Part shown: positions 7,239 to 16,606 of the stretch, in pieces
How positions within the stretch are numbered: the first letter of the stretch is position 1
Layout of the letters: each line of letters begins with the position of its first letter
Assembly: GCA_002713165.1 (NCBI GenBank)
Contig: PAVT01000024.1
Location: 1-33,807 of the forward strand
Source: Verrucomicrobiota bacterium
GTDB taxonomy: Bacteria > Bacteroidota > Bacteroidia > Flavobacteriales_E > Vicingaceae
Direction: 5' to 3'
DNA: 33,807 nucleotides
The notes under the pieces: generated by a model
Databases searched by the model: none
What the model was told of the DNA's origin: nothing
The model's input: the letters and a program-made list of their open reading frames with translations, nothing else
Position numbers and translations under genes: made by a program

Positions 7239-9887
7239 ATGCTTCGACCTCTACTCGTTTTCTTCCTTTGTACGTTATTCTTCAAGTTGCACGGGCAATC
7301 TTATTACAGAATCGAAGGAAAAGTGGTCGATGAAAATGAAGAAATAGTTCCCTATTGCAGCATATATATCCCTGCTTTAGGAAAAAGTAATATGGCCAAT
7401 GTTGCTGGTGAATTTTCACTTTCTTTGCCTCAGGGACAGTACGAAATTATTTTTCAAAGCATTGGTTTTCAAAAAAGAACACTTAAGCGTAACATTGACC
7501 AGAACCTAAAGGCTTTCACTGTTCAACTCCAATCCATGGCAGTGCAAATCAAAGAAGTTACTGTAGACCCTTCTAGCGAAGATCCTGCTTACAATATTAT
7601 CAGAAAGTCCATTGCGATGGCTCCCTTGTATAAAAAGCAAATTGAGGCTTATCGTTGCAGCATTTATGTTCGAAGTTTTTACAATACTGATGACATTCCT
7701 TGGTTTGTTGAAAAATTGGCTGATGATGAGGACATTGAAGACATGAAAGCTGGAGATATCAATGAAACGATTACGTTGTATTCTTTTCAGCGGCCCAACA
7801 AAACTGTAGAAAAAGTATTAGGAGAAAAATCTGGCACAAGAGATACCCTCAAAAGTGGGTCCTCTTACATCAATTTAAATTTTTATGACCTAGGAGGACC
7901 TGAGATCATCAACCCACTTTCTCAATATGCTTTGTCTGTGTATCGTTTTGAATTCCAATATTCGTTTTTTGAAGAAGAAAAAAAGGTGCATAAAATAAAG
8001 ATTATTCCTCGTCGCAAAGGCAGTGACCTTATGCGAGGTACAATCTACATCAATGATGGTTTATGGAACCTCAATAAAGTGGATGTTGAGTTTGATTTGC
8101 CGCTTTCCAAGGTCAAATACAAGCAAATCTACAATGAGGTAACTTCAAATGTCTGGATGCCTACCAATCATAATTTCCGTGTAGACCTAGGAGCTGTTGG
8201 TTTTAAAATGCACCTAGAATATTTAGCCACATTGAATAATTTGACTGTTGAAACGAATACCAAAGTGCAATCCAAGATCATTGATCAGTTAAAATTGGCA
8301 GTAAAGGAAGACAGTCTAACGGCAGTTCAAATGGAGTATCCTGCGCGCGTTGAGAAGAAATTGGTCGTCATAGATGACAAGATTGATGCTTTACTCGACA
8401 AAGATAAATTGAGCAATCGCGAAGCCGTTAAACTCGTCCAACTGTATAAAAAACAAGAGCGATTGGAACGAGATGAAGAGAAAGAAGACAGTTTGAATAG
8501 CATGGAAGTTACTTCAAACAGAAAAGTTGAGTATGCCAAAAATGCCTTTGAATTGTCTGATAGTCTTTGGAATGCTAATCGTGAAATACCTCTAAGCAAA
8601 GAGGAACTAGACATTTATTCTGCACGCGATTCAATCAATAAAAGAGATGATGGTGACACTGTCTACAATGCAAAAAAATCAACGCTTGGCAAATTGTTGT
8701 TTTTTAGAGGTCAATTGCAAAGTGAAAATAAAAAGGTTTTTTATCGACCAAAAGGCATTTTGGCTGAGATTCAACCGACATTCAACACAGTGGATGGGTT
8801 TCATCTGCGAAAAACTTTGTTTACAATGACTGCATACAATGAAGCTGCACAATCATTTGATGTAAAACTCGATGGGGTGTATGCTTTCTCAAGAGAGCGC
8901 TTGATGGGTGATTTGAGTTTCGTATATGCTTATTCTCCCGAAAACAGGGGTGAATTGTCCTTTTTGACGGGTCGTAGAAGTCAAGAATACAACAGAGTCA
9001 ATGGCTTTGTTCCTGAATTGTTTAACTCCATTTCCACACTCCTGTTCACTGACAATTATTTTAAACTATATCAGGAAGATTATTTTCAACTAATACATCA
9101 GCACGACATTCTAAATGGATTGGTATTGAAAAGTCAGCTATTGTATTCCGACCGCCGTAGATTAAAGAATAATTCTTCTTTTGCATTAATTGGTGATTCG
9201 AAAGACTACAGTACAAATACTCCGACCAATGATGCTGTATTGAGGAACAATGCATTGCTCGATAATAACACTTCTTTCGTCTTCGGAAGTTCGATTGAAT
9301 ACACCATAAAACAGTACTATAGAATGTGGGGGAAAGAAAAAAAACTCATTCCTTCCTCTGCGCCTATGTTTAAGCTACGTTACCAGCAGGGCATTCATGG
9401 AGTCATAAATAGTCAATCCCAGTTCAAAGCATTGCATTTTTCTATTCAACAGAAGCGTTCTTATCGATTGCTGGATGAAATCAGTTATAAAATTGGTGTT
9501 GGTAAATTTCTAGAAAGGAAAAACGTCTTTTTTGCAGACTATTATGGATTTGAAGTTGAACCCTTTTATTTGATGCAATCTGCATCAACATATACCTTTA
9601 AACAATTAGATTATTATCAGGGAAATACTGCTACAAATTATATGGAAGCACATTTTTCAATCAAAAATGATCACCTTTTATTTAAATATTTACCCTTCCT
9701 TAATTCGACCAATTTAAAGGAGAAAATTGAATTGCGCACACTTTTGCAGCCCGAGCATGCTCCCTATTATGAGGTGGGGTACTCTTTAGACAGAATCTTT
9801 TTATTGTTTAATGCAGGTGTGTATTCTGGTTTCAACGGCAATGCGCATCAAAGCACTGGAATTAGAATCAGCATGAACATAGAGTAA
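7239..9887 (+). CDS. DUF5686 / carboxypeptidase-regulatory-like outer membrane protein
   Basis: I take the ATG at 7239 (882 aa) rather than the upstream TTG at 7197, because it begins a clean signal peptide (MLRPLLVFFLCTLFFKLHGQ). Residues ~23-105 form a CarboxypepD_reg-like beta-sandwich (YRIEGKVVDENEEIVPYCSI, then GEFSLSLPQGQYEIIFQSIG). The region from YNIIRKSIAMAPLYKKQIEA onward matches the DUF5686 family, with a charged helical insert around residues 370-450. The C-terminal half is rich in alternating beta strands ending in aromatic residues, consistent with an outer-membrane barrel. These proteins are widespread in Bacteroidota and their role is not established. The gene stands alone on + and converges on the M48 gene with a 2 bp gap. 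Confidence 0.87.
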   Translation: MLRPLLVFFLCTLFFKLHGQSYYRIEGKVVDENEEIVPYCSIYIPALGKSNMANVAGEFSLSLPQGQYEIIFQSIGFQKRTLKRNIDQNLKAFTVQLQSMAVQIKEVTVDPSSEDPAYNIIRKSIAMAPLYKKQIEAYRCSIYVRSFYNTDDIPWFVEKLADDEDIEDMKAGDINETITLYSFQRPNKTVEKVLGEKSGTRDTLKSGSSYINLNFYDLGGPEIINPLSQYALSVYRFEFQYSFFEEEKKVHKIKIIPRRKGSDLMRGTIYINDGLWNLNKVDVEFDLPLSKVKYKQIYNEVTSNVWMPTNHNFRVDLGAVGFKMHLEYLATLNNLTVETNTKVQSKIIDQLKLAVKEDSLTAVQMEYPARVEKKLVVIDDKIDALLDKDKLSNREAVKLVQLYKKQERLERDEEKEDSLNSMEVTSNRKVEYAKNAFELSDSLWNANREIPLSKEELDIYSARDSINKRDDGDTVYNAKKSTLGKLLFFRGQLQSENKKVFYRPKGILAEIQPTFNTVDGFHLRKTLFTMTAYNEAAQSFDVKLDGVYAFSRERLMGDLSFVYAYSPENRGELSFLTGRRSQEYNRVNGFVPELFNSISTLLFTDNYFKLYQEDYFQLIHQHDILNGLVLKSQLLYSDRRRLKNNSSFALIGDSKDYSTNTPTNDAVLRNNALLDNNTSFVFGSSIEYTIKQYYRMWGKEKKLIPSSAPMFKLRYQQGIHGVINSQSQFKALHFSIQQKRSYRLLDEISYKIGVGKFLERKNVFFADYYGFEVEPFYLMQSASTYTFKQLDYYQGNTATNYMEAHFSIKNDHLLFKYLPFLNSTNLKEKIELRTLLQPEHAPYYEVGYSLDRIFLLFNAGVYSGFNGNAHQSTGIRISMNIE

Positions 9888-9889
9888 TC

Positions 9890-10681
9890 TTAGGGAGCGT
9901 ATTTGCGTGCCTCTGGAATAAACGCTTTGATGTCGCTAATTCTTCTCTCGTCACTAGGGTGAGTACTCATAAATTCAGGTGGTGCTCCTCCCCCTTTGTT
10001 TTCAGACATGCGTTTCCAAAAATCTATGGCGGCTTCTGGATTGTAACCTGCCATGGTCATAAATACCAATCCCATTTTATCAGCTTCAGATTCATGCATG
10101 CGGGAGTATTTCAATATACCCAATTGAGAGCCAGCACCGACAGCAGACATCAATATATTTTTGGTCATTTCTGGTTTCTGTTCTAAAGCCATTGCTAAGC
10201 CCATACTTCCTAATTGAACAGGTATTTGTTGGCTCATGCGTTCGTTTCCATGACGCGCTACTGCATGAGCAATTTCATGACCCATCACTGTGGCAATTCC
10301 CTCTTCACCATCACATATCGGAAGTATGCCGGTATAAAACATAATTTTTCCACCGGGCATAGCCCAAGCATTGACTATGTTCTCATCGATCACATTGATC
10401 TCCCATTCAAACTCCTCTACTCTTTTCTTCTCTCCATTTTCTGTCAAATATTTATTTACAGAAGCGGATATTTTATTCCCTACTTTACGCACCAACTCAA
10501 CTCTTTTGTCATCGTCAGGTAAAATATTTCCTTCTTTCTTCACTTGATCATACTGATCAAAACTCATGCTTGACATTTGTGATGATGGAAACAGTTTTAA
10601 TTGTTTTCTTCCTGTAATTGGCACTTTCGCACAATGTGCAAATAATCCAATTATGCTTAGTACGATAATTATTTTTTTCAT
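9890..10681 (-). CDS. M48 family metallopeptidase, probable lipoprotein
   Basis: This 263-residue protease carries the zinc motif HEIAH (H135, E136, H139) and the downstream ligand motif ESEAD (E197 likely third ligand). The N-terminus MKKIIIVLSIIGLFAHC is a signal peptide ending at Cys17. The residue before it, His, is unusual for a lipobox. VPITGRKQLKLFP after the Cys is characteristic of Bacteroidota M48 lipoproteins. It lacks the TPR tail of BepA-like members. By family it would degrade or quality-control periplasmic or outer-membrane proteins. Its ATG overlaps the clpS stop in ATGA, so the two are translationally coupled, at the end of a gene run that includes two giant envelope proteins. 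Confidence 0.93.
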   Translation of the reverse strand: MKKIIIVLSIIGLFAHCAKVPITGRKQLKLFPSSQMSSMSFDQYDQVKKEGNILPDDDKRVELVRKVGNKISASVNKYLTENGEKKRVEEFEWEINVIDENIVNAWAMPGGKIMFYTGILPICDGEEGIATVMGHEIAHAVARHGNERMSQQIPVQLGSMGLAMALEQKPEMTKNILMSAVGAGSQLGILKYSRMHESEADKMGLVFMTMAGYNPEAAIDFWKRMSENKGGGAPPEFMSTHPSDERRISDIKAFIPEARKYAP

Positions 10682-10947
10682 TTTATTACTACAGATAGTT
10701 GTTGCTCAAGAAGAGCTGTTTTCATTGGCTTTAATGCTTCAAAGCTACCATTTTTTACAGTACATTGACCTTTATAATGCACCAAATAAGCACATTGTTC
10801 AGCCTGTTCAGGTGAATGATCACATATCGCAATTAAACAGTCAATAACATGGTCAAATGTATTGACATCATCATTGTACAAGACCAAGGCACTTTCTTTC
10901 AGTGCTTTTTCTTTTAAATGCTGTTTGTGTTTTGGTTTTGCCTCCAT
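10678..10947 (-). CDS. clpS: ATP-dependent Clp protease adaptor ClpS
   Basis: This 89-residue protein is of typical ClpS length. It has the N-degron pocket signature LVLYNDDVNTFDHVIDCL, the helix EQAEQCAYLVHYKGQ with the conserved His, and the closing VKNGSFEAL segment. ClpS binds proteins with destabilising N-terminal residues in the cytoplasm and hands them to ClpAP or ClpCP for degradation. The N-terminal extension is short and Lys-rich, as usual. The gene begins 9 bp after the stop of the 1841-residue envelope protein and overlaps the M48 gene by 4 bp (ATGA), so it looks like an internal operon member. Confidence 0.95.
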   Translation of the reverse strand: MEAKPKHKQHLKEKALKESALVLYNDDVNTFDHVIDCLIAICDHSPEQAEQCAYLVHYKGQCTVKNGSFEALKPMKTALLEQQLSVVIK

Positions 10948-10956
10948 TCAGATGAA

Positions 10957-13900
10957 TTATTTATTGTTTTTGATATTCGCAGCTTCGTTCAAACTAATGC
11001 GTTCACCATTATAGTATGCAACAACAAATGCATCTTTTATGTTTGGTTGAATGTTAATTTTTACTTCCGCTGCTGCTATTGCACTGCTATACTTACCAGT
11101 ATTGTAGCGGAATAAACCATTGCTCAACTGAACTACATGCATATCTTGATATTCAAATGTCCCAGAGGGCAATACTTTCGAATACACACCAACTTGAACA
11201 GTGAAAATTAATCCCTCAATGGTTTCTGTATTTACGACAGCCTGACTTCCAGCAAATCTAAATGCTTCCTTTAGACCGTCTTGACTTCCACCTGCCACTT
11301 TCGTAAGCTTTGGCACACTATTGATTTCAGATTTTGGTGGTGCCGCATTCGTTTGAAAGGCTTCAATTTCCTCAGGACTTGAATCCCCGCCACCAGAATT
11401 TCTCGCCTGGCTGATGGAAATGCGTTCACCATTCAAAAAGGCGACAACAAAAGCATCAGGATAACCCTTGGCTCGAATTTCATCTCTAGCTCTAACAGCT
11501 ACACCTTCACTTAAGAAAAAACCCGCCGTATAGCGTGTAATGCCTGAGTTTGTTTGTTCAGCCATCAAAGGTGCAAACCCTTTGAACAAATCTTGCGGAA
11601 TTGGATTTCTAAATGCTCCTATTTGTACTTTATAAATCAATCCTTCAGGCATCGGTGTATTCACAGGAATAGGTCTTGCATCACTGTAGGCTGACTGGTT
11701 TCTATCTAAACGTAAAAATATTGGACGATCTACGACTGTTGGTATCTTGTCTATTTTTTCTAAAGTCAAGGCTGGAAGCTCAGAAGCGCTTGGCTTAATC
11801 TCATTTGGCTCTGTTCGTGAATTATTGTCAGTTTGAAGTTGTCCTTCATTTAAATTTCTTTCTGTCGTATTATTTTCAATTTGTCTTTGGCCATCAGTTG
11901 TGATGGTAGATTCACTCGAATTAACATTCGGATAATCTTCTCCAGTGCCTCTTATTCCTGTATCTTCCCCTTCAGGACTTTCATTGAATTTCAACTCCGA
12001 TACTCCATCATCTGTTCTTTCATCTTCTATGGCGCTCTCTGAAAGAGGCACCTCCCCAATTTCTGTTTGATCACCTTCCAAAGACTGCAATTGTTCTATT
12101 GTCTCACTAGATTCTTGAGAGCTCAATATGTCCTCGCCCGCGATTAAACTATCTGAAGGAGTAAGGTCTACCCATTCAGCCAATATCGGGTCATTTTCAT
12201 ACTTACTGTAGGTAATTAAAAGGGCCTGTTTTTCTTCTTGTGGTATATTGGTAAGTGCATTTTTCTTTTTAGTCTCGTTTGCAGAAATTAGGTAGTTTTT
12301 GATCTTGACGATTGTTTCAATAGAGTCGATCTTAGATCTGGTACGCTGGGCATTTAATTCGATTACTTCTGCCGATTTAATGAGTCTTTCTTTCTCAGCC
12401 TCATCTTGGGTATTTTCGGCTTGAGTCCTTTGATTTTTGGCTTGTTTCTCCAATTGTATTTTTTCCTTCGTTAACTCAACCGCCTGCAAGTATTCTGTTT
12501 CTGCTTCTTTCAATAACTGCTTGTTCTGTTGATCGCTTTTAGCGTAAACACTGAAAGCAGCAGATTCAATAAGCAATCGTTCTTGCTCTTCAGAGACATT
12601 TACCGTATCAAGTTCGATCACTTGGGCATCAACTACTTTTCTAGGTTTTGTAATATTTGAGACCATCTGAGCCTGTCTAGCCTCCTCAATGACTTTTGCC
12701 TCTTTCAATTGTTGTTCTCGAAGATAAAAATTGCTTGCCTTTGTTTCTTTTTCTGACAGTTGTTGCTTCATTAATTCAACGCTGGCTATTACGCTGTCTC
12801 TTTGAGGCCCTACTTCCAATCCTTCCGCTGTCTCGCTTTGAACTTGTATTGCTGCTCTTAATTCTGTTAATTCTGCTTGTAAAGCATCTCCTTGCTGTTT
12901 GGCAGATTCAGGATTCGTCACAGCCATCACTTCCGCATCATTGATCTGCTGTGATTCAAATTGAGATGTGGCAGCTGAAGAATTACTCACATTTTGTGCT
13001 AAGGTGGCACGATTTACATATTCATCATCGACTATTTTAAGCACTTTCAATGCTTCTCGTTGTTTGTTCAAAGCCAACATTTCAAAATCATACGCCTTTT
13101 GAATATCTGTTTGTTTTCTAGAGAGACGATCATTGGGATCTATTGCTGCTCTTATCTCAGCAGCATTTTGAAAATACACTTCTGCCTCCTCTGCAAGAAG
13201 GTTGGCGATATCTAAATTGTTTGATTCAAATTCTTCATCATATTCTTTGGCATTGTTCAATCTATCTACATTCAATTGGTATTCTGTCTCATTATAATTC
13301 CGGAAATACTCAGCAGCCTCCAATTGTTTGGCTTCGGAAAGTCGTTCTAGTTCATTCGCTCGGTCAAAAGCGTTTTGCCTTTCTCCAATCGTTGGTAGGT
13401 TATATGCTGCCTGTCTTGCCTCTTCCGCTTGTGCAGAAATTCCGCTAGCTTGAAATAAACTTCTTTTTGCATTGAGTAAATCCGGACTGTCTGTTTGATT
13501 GCCCACATCGTAGGTCTGATCAAAGGTGAACTTAGAAAAGGAATCATCAATTACACTGAATTGATCAACCTCTGATATGTCTACCGGTTGAGCAATGCTC
13601 TTATCAAGTGAAGATTTAACATTTGTATTCTTGGATGAATTTTCCTTATCCACTTGGTTTTGCGTTATTCCACTCTGCTGTGCAAATTCATTGTTTAAGT
13701 CATCACGTACACCCTGTTTCTCGTTGATTTCTTCCAACAAAAGGTCCATTTCTTCTTGAAGTTGAGTACGTTCTTCGTTGGTTTGGGCTTGCGTAATGCC
13801 GTTCTCTTTTTGAACAAGCTTTTGCTGTAATCCATCAATCCATTGGTCGTACAATTGAATGCGCTGAGCATCTTGAACATCTGCATCGCCAATGTTTGCA

Positions 13901-16482
13901 ATGGATTCTAATTGATTCTCAAAATGAGTATTGATTTCTTCTCTCGTTGCTACTTCAGGATCAATGGATGCATTTGAAGGTTCTTGAACAATTTCATCAT
14001 TATCTACAGTGGATGAATTTAAATCTTCTGGCAAGCCTTTGACTTCAGAATATGCTATTAGCCCCTTGTCTTCATAAGATTTCAGGTCGGAAAGGATTTG
14101 AGCCTTTCTGTCATCACTGTATTGCTCAGACGTTGTTTTGTTCTGAATTTTGGTACTAATCTTATCATAGACTGACTTTTCTATCCCTAAATCTGCTACT
14201 TCTTCATTGGATTCTTCTATCGCTTCCTCATTTCGTTGCAATCTGTATTCTAAATCTTTTAGATCCAATTGTAACTCCTCTTCCTGGGTTTGCAATTCAA
14301 CTCTCTTCTGTCCACTTGCACTTTTAAGCTGCTCTCCAATTACATCCAATTGCTCAATCAATTGTTCCTTTTCAGCTTTAAATGCTGCTTCTTTGTCTAT
14401 AAGGTCCATCAATGCAGTATTCTTTGAAATGAAAGATTCTGCTACTTCATTTCTTCTTTGCTTAAAGAACACTGATTTTTGCGGGCTTACAGTTGATTTG
14501 TTCTCAACTTTGCTCAATAATGCATCTGCCAATTCCGATTGATTATTACTGAGAGCGTCTTCAATCTCATCAATTGTTTTTTGAACATCAGTTTTTGCTT
14601 GATTCCTGTTCTTTTCAACCTTATCTATGGCATTTCCTAATCTTGCAGCATATGCAGCCGCTAAAGCTGTTTCTTTAGCCTCCAGTAATTTTTCAGCAAT
14701 TTCAGTAGAATCTGAATTGGCACTCTTAAGTTGCTCATGCTGTGCAAAATGATCATCCGCTTCTTTCTTTAATTCTAAAGAGGTGTTAAATGCAATATCG
14801 CTGCTATTTTCTTGATCATCAATTGCGTTCCATTCATTTTTCAGGTCTACTAATCTTTCTCTAATTGCTGCGAGGGCACTTTCATCGATGCCTGAAGATT
14901 CGGTATTTTCAATAGCTTCATTGTCCTTATTTATTGAAGCGGTATTCTCAACATTGTTTTGAGATGAATTACCTTGAACATCATTGCTTACACCTCTCGC
15001 ATTCCCATTTGCCAATAATGAAGCCAATTTTTGGGGATCATAATTCACTTCTAGTTTTGCTTTTTCTCGTAACAATTGAGCAGATACTTGAGGTCCAGTG
15101 CCTTTCGAATTTGCTGCTGTCGTTCCATCAAATATGTTCTTAATGACAAGTGTTTCCTGCCCATCTTGTTCAACTAAACGTAGCTCTTGACCCAACACTT
15201 CAAATTCATCTTGATCAGGAATGGTAATGCTAGAAGTATGAATTGGAGCATCATCTGTCGTTTCCACTAAAAATTTATATGTCCCTCCTTTCTCGTTGAT
15301 TTCTATATTGTATTTGCCGTTTTCATCAGTATTGAATACCCCAACTGTTTCATTACTTACAGGATCAATCACAGTAATTTTTGCTGTTTTTAACTCCGGA
15401 TTATTTTCAGCTACAAACTTTCCTTTAATCACAGTAACAGCGGCTGGGGCCTTTTCTACAAGTACCTTATAAACAGTTATCTGACCACTCTCATTAGCGC
15501 GATTTGAAGCGAAGTATGCCAACACTTGATTTTCGTCTGTGATAAATAGGATATCATCATCGGCAGAACTAAAAGCGAAATCCATATTTTCAGGAGCTTT
15601 CCAACTGTTGGTTTGTTGATCGAAGGTGCTTTTAAATAAATCATATCCGCCCATACTGCTATGTCCCTTGGAGGCAAAAAAAAGCGTTCTTCCGTCAGGA
15701 TGTATAAATGGATAATCTTCATCATAAGGTGTGTTTACCCCGCTCCCTAGCGCAACACCCTCACTCCATTCGCCATTTCCAAGTTTTACTGATTTATAAA
15801 TGTCTTTTCCATTTTCCCCCTTTTTTCCAAAGGATGAATAATATACCTCTTTGGCATCGTTCGGTAAATAGATGACGGAGCGTTCATTTATTTTTTCATC
15901 ATATTTACTTCTAAAGTCAGCAGGTTTCGTGATTATTTTTCCATCAATTCCCTCCAAGTCATATATCCTAAAAAAGTTATCTGAATTGATCACTTGTCGA
16001 TCAAGCACTTGAACATCATTAAGTTTTGAAAGCAATTGATTGCCATTCTTGCACATTTCAATTTGCCGATCAACCATGTATTTCTTCATATTTTCTGAAG
16101 AAGCATTTCGTTTAAAACGACTGTAGGCTTTAACGGCTTTCGCAAAATAATAATTCAGGTGATACGCTCTTCCCAAATAATATTGGGCAAGATCATCTAC
16201 AGATCCTCTTTTTGTAATCGCAAATTGCAGGTATTTTAGTGGTTCTTCCTTATCAGAGGAAGATTCTAGCAGACAAGCGCCATATTTATAATTGTAATTT
16301 GGGTCTTTAGGATAAAGGCTTAAAAGCTGTGCAAACAATGGTTTAGCCTCAGCAAATTCATCCATTTCAAATAACTCATTTGCCTTCTTTTTTAACTCAT
16401 CTTCAGAAGATATGTTATCTTGTGCTTTTGCATAAGAACAGAAAAGCATTAAACAAATAAAGATGTATAGGGGTCTCTTCAT
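10957..16482 (-). CDS. Giant TPR / PD40 / coiled-coil / double-SPOR envelope protein
   Basis: This 1841-residue exported protein starts with signal peptide MKRPLYIFICLMLFCSYAKA. Next come TPR-like helices (about 28-130), a PD40 propeller segment (about 195-340; EVYYSSFGKKGENGKDIY, RTLFFASKGHSSMGGYDLF), and a carboxypeptidase-regulatory-like beta domain (about 355-420). Residues about 540-1480 are Glu/Gln/Lys/Ala-rich and strongly coiled-coil. After a polar Ser/Thr/Asn-rich linker, two SPOR-like domains close the protein (about 1610-1687 and 1757-1832). Each starts YKVQIGAF or FTVQVGVY and ends in DAFVVA...NGERIS. SPOR domains bind denuded peptidoglycan, so a long periplasmic tether or scaffold is a plausible inference. 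The gene lies 124 bp after the 1480-residue gene and 9 bp before clpS. The exact role is unknown. Confidence 0.85.
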   Translation of the reverse strand: MKRPLYIFICLMLFCSYAKAQDNISSEDELKKKANELFEMDEFAEAKPLFAQLLSLYPKDPNYNYKYGACLLESSSDKEEPLKYLQFAITKRGSVDDLAQYYLGRAYHLNYYFAKAVKAYSRFKRNASSENMKKYMVDRQIEMCKNGNQLLSKLNDVQVLDRQVINSDNFFRIYDLEGIDGKIITKPADFRSKYDEKINERSVIYLPNDAKEVYYSSFGKKGENGKDIYKSVKLGNGEWSEGVALGSGVNTPYDEDYPFIHPDGRTLFFASKGHSSMGGYDLFKSTFDQQTNSWKAPENMDFAFSSADDDILFITDENQVLAYFASNRANESGQITVYKVLVEKAPAAVTVIKGKFVAENNPELKTAKITVIDPVSNETVGVFNTDENGKYNIEINEKGGTYKFLVETTDDAPIHTSSITIPDQDEFEVLGQELRLVEQDGQETLVIKNIFDGTTAANSKGTGPQVSAQLLREKAKLEVNYDPQKLASLLANGNARGVSNDVQGNSSQNNVENTASINKDNEAIENTESSGIDESALAAIRERLVDLKNEWNAIDDQENSSDIAFNTSLELKKEADDHFAQHEQLKSANSDSTEIAEKLLEAKETALAAAYAARLGNAIDKVEKNRNQAKTDVQKTIDEIEDALSNNQSELADALLSKVENKSTVSPQKSVFFKQRRNEVAESFISKNTALMDLIDKEAAFKAEKEQLIEQLDVIGEQLKSASGQKRVELQTQEEELQLDLKDLEYRLQRNEEAIEESNEEVADLGIEKSVYDKISTKIQNKTTSEQYSDDRKAQILSDLKSYEDKGLIAYSEVKGLPEDLNSSTVDNDEIVQEPSNASIDPEVATREEINTHFENQLESIANIGDADVQDAQRIQLYDQWIDGLQQKLVQKENGITQAQTNEERTQLQEEMDLLLEEINEKQGVRDDLNNEFAQQSGITQNQVDKENSSKNTNVKSSLDKSIAQPVDISEVDQFSVIDDSFSKFTFDQTYDVGNQTDSPDLLNAKRSLFQASGISAQAEEARQAAYNLPTIGERQNAFDRANELERLSEAKQLEAAEYFRNYNETEYQLNVDRLNNAKEYDEEFESNNLDIANLLAEEAEVYFQNAAEIRAAIDPNDRLSRKQTDIQKAYDFEMLALNKQREALKVLKIVDDEYVNRATLAQNVSNSSAATSQFESQQINDAEVMAVTNPESAKQQGDALQAELTELRAAIQVQSETAEGLEVGPQRDSVIASVELMKQQLSEKETKASNFYLREQQLKEAKVIEEARQAQMVSNITKPRKVVDAQVIELDTVNVSEEQERLLIESAAFSVYAKSDQQNKQLLKEAETEYLQAVELTKEKIQLEKQAKNQRTQAENTQDEAEKERLIKSAEVIELNAQRTRSKIDSIETIVKIKNYLISANETKKKNALTNIPQEEKQALLITYSKYENDPILAEWVDLTPSDSLIAGEDILSSQESSETIEQLQSLEGDQTEIGEVPLSESAIEDERTDDGVSELKFNESPEGEDTGIRGTGEDYPNVNSSESTITTDGQRQIENNTTERNLNEGQLQTDNNSRTEPNEIKPSASELPALTLEKIDKIPTVVDRPIFLRLDRNQSAYSDARPIPVNTPMPEGLIYKVQIGAFRNPIPQDLFKGFAPLMAEQTNSGITRYTAGFFLSEGVAVRARDEIRAKGYPDAFVVAFLNGERISISQARNSGGGDSSPEEIEAFQTNAAPPKSEINSVPKLTKVAGGSQDGLKEAFRFAGSQAVVNTETIEGLIFTVQVGVYSKVLPSGTFEYQDMHVVQLSNGLFRYNTGKYSSAIAAAEVKINIQPNIKDAFVVAYYNGERISLNEAANIKNNK

Positions 16483-16606
16483 TTATATATTGGAAGTTGC
16501 GCGCATCTGTACACAAATATTGTAAGGATTGCGCCTACGAAAGTTTATTTAGTTTTATTTAATCAACAGCGTTCTGTGCAAATCGAAGCAATTTGAAGAT
16601 TTAACT

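Noticed and set aside
10918-11115. Small + strand open frame across the clpS/1841-residue gene junction
   Set aside because: It overlaps two well-supported - strand genes almost completely and its Cys/Phe-rich translation matches nothing.
14207-14542. 111-codon + strand frame within the coiled-coil gene
   Set aside because: Ser/Cys/Asn-rich translation is what the antisense of a Glu/Gln/Lys-rich coiled coil produces; no independent support.
16543-16561. Two direct copies of TTTATTTA between the giant genes
   Set aside because: Short, low-complexity AT repeat without a clear promoter element beside it; the nearby CAAATATT matches the -7 pattern imperfectly.
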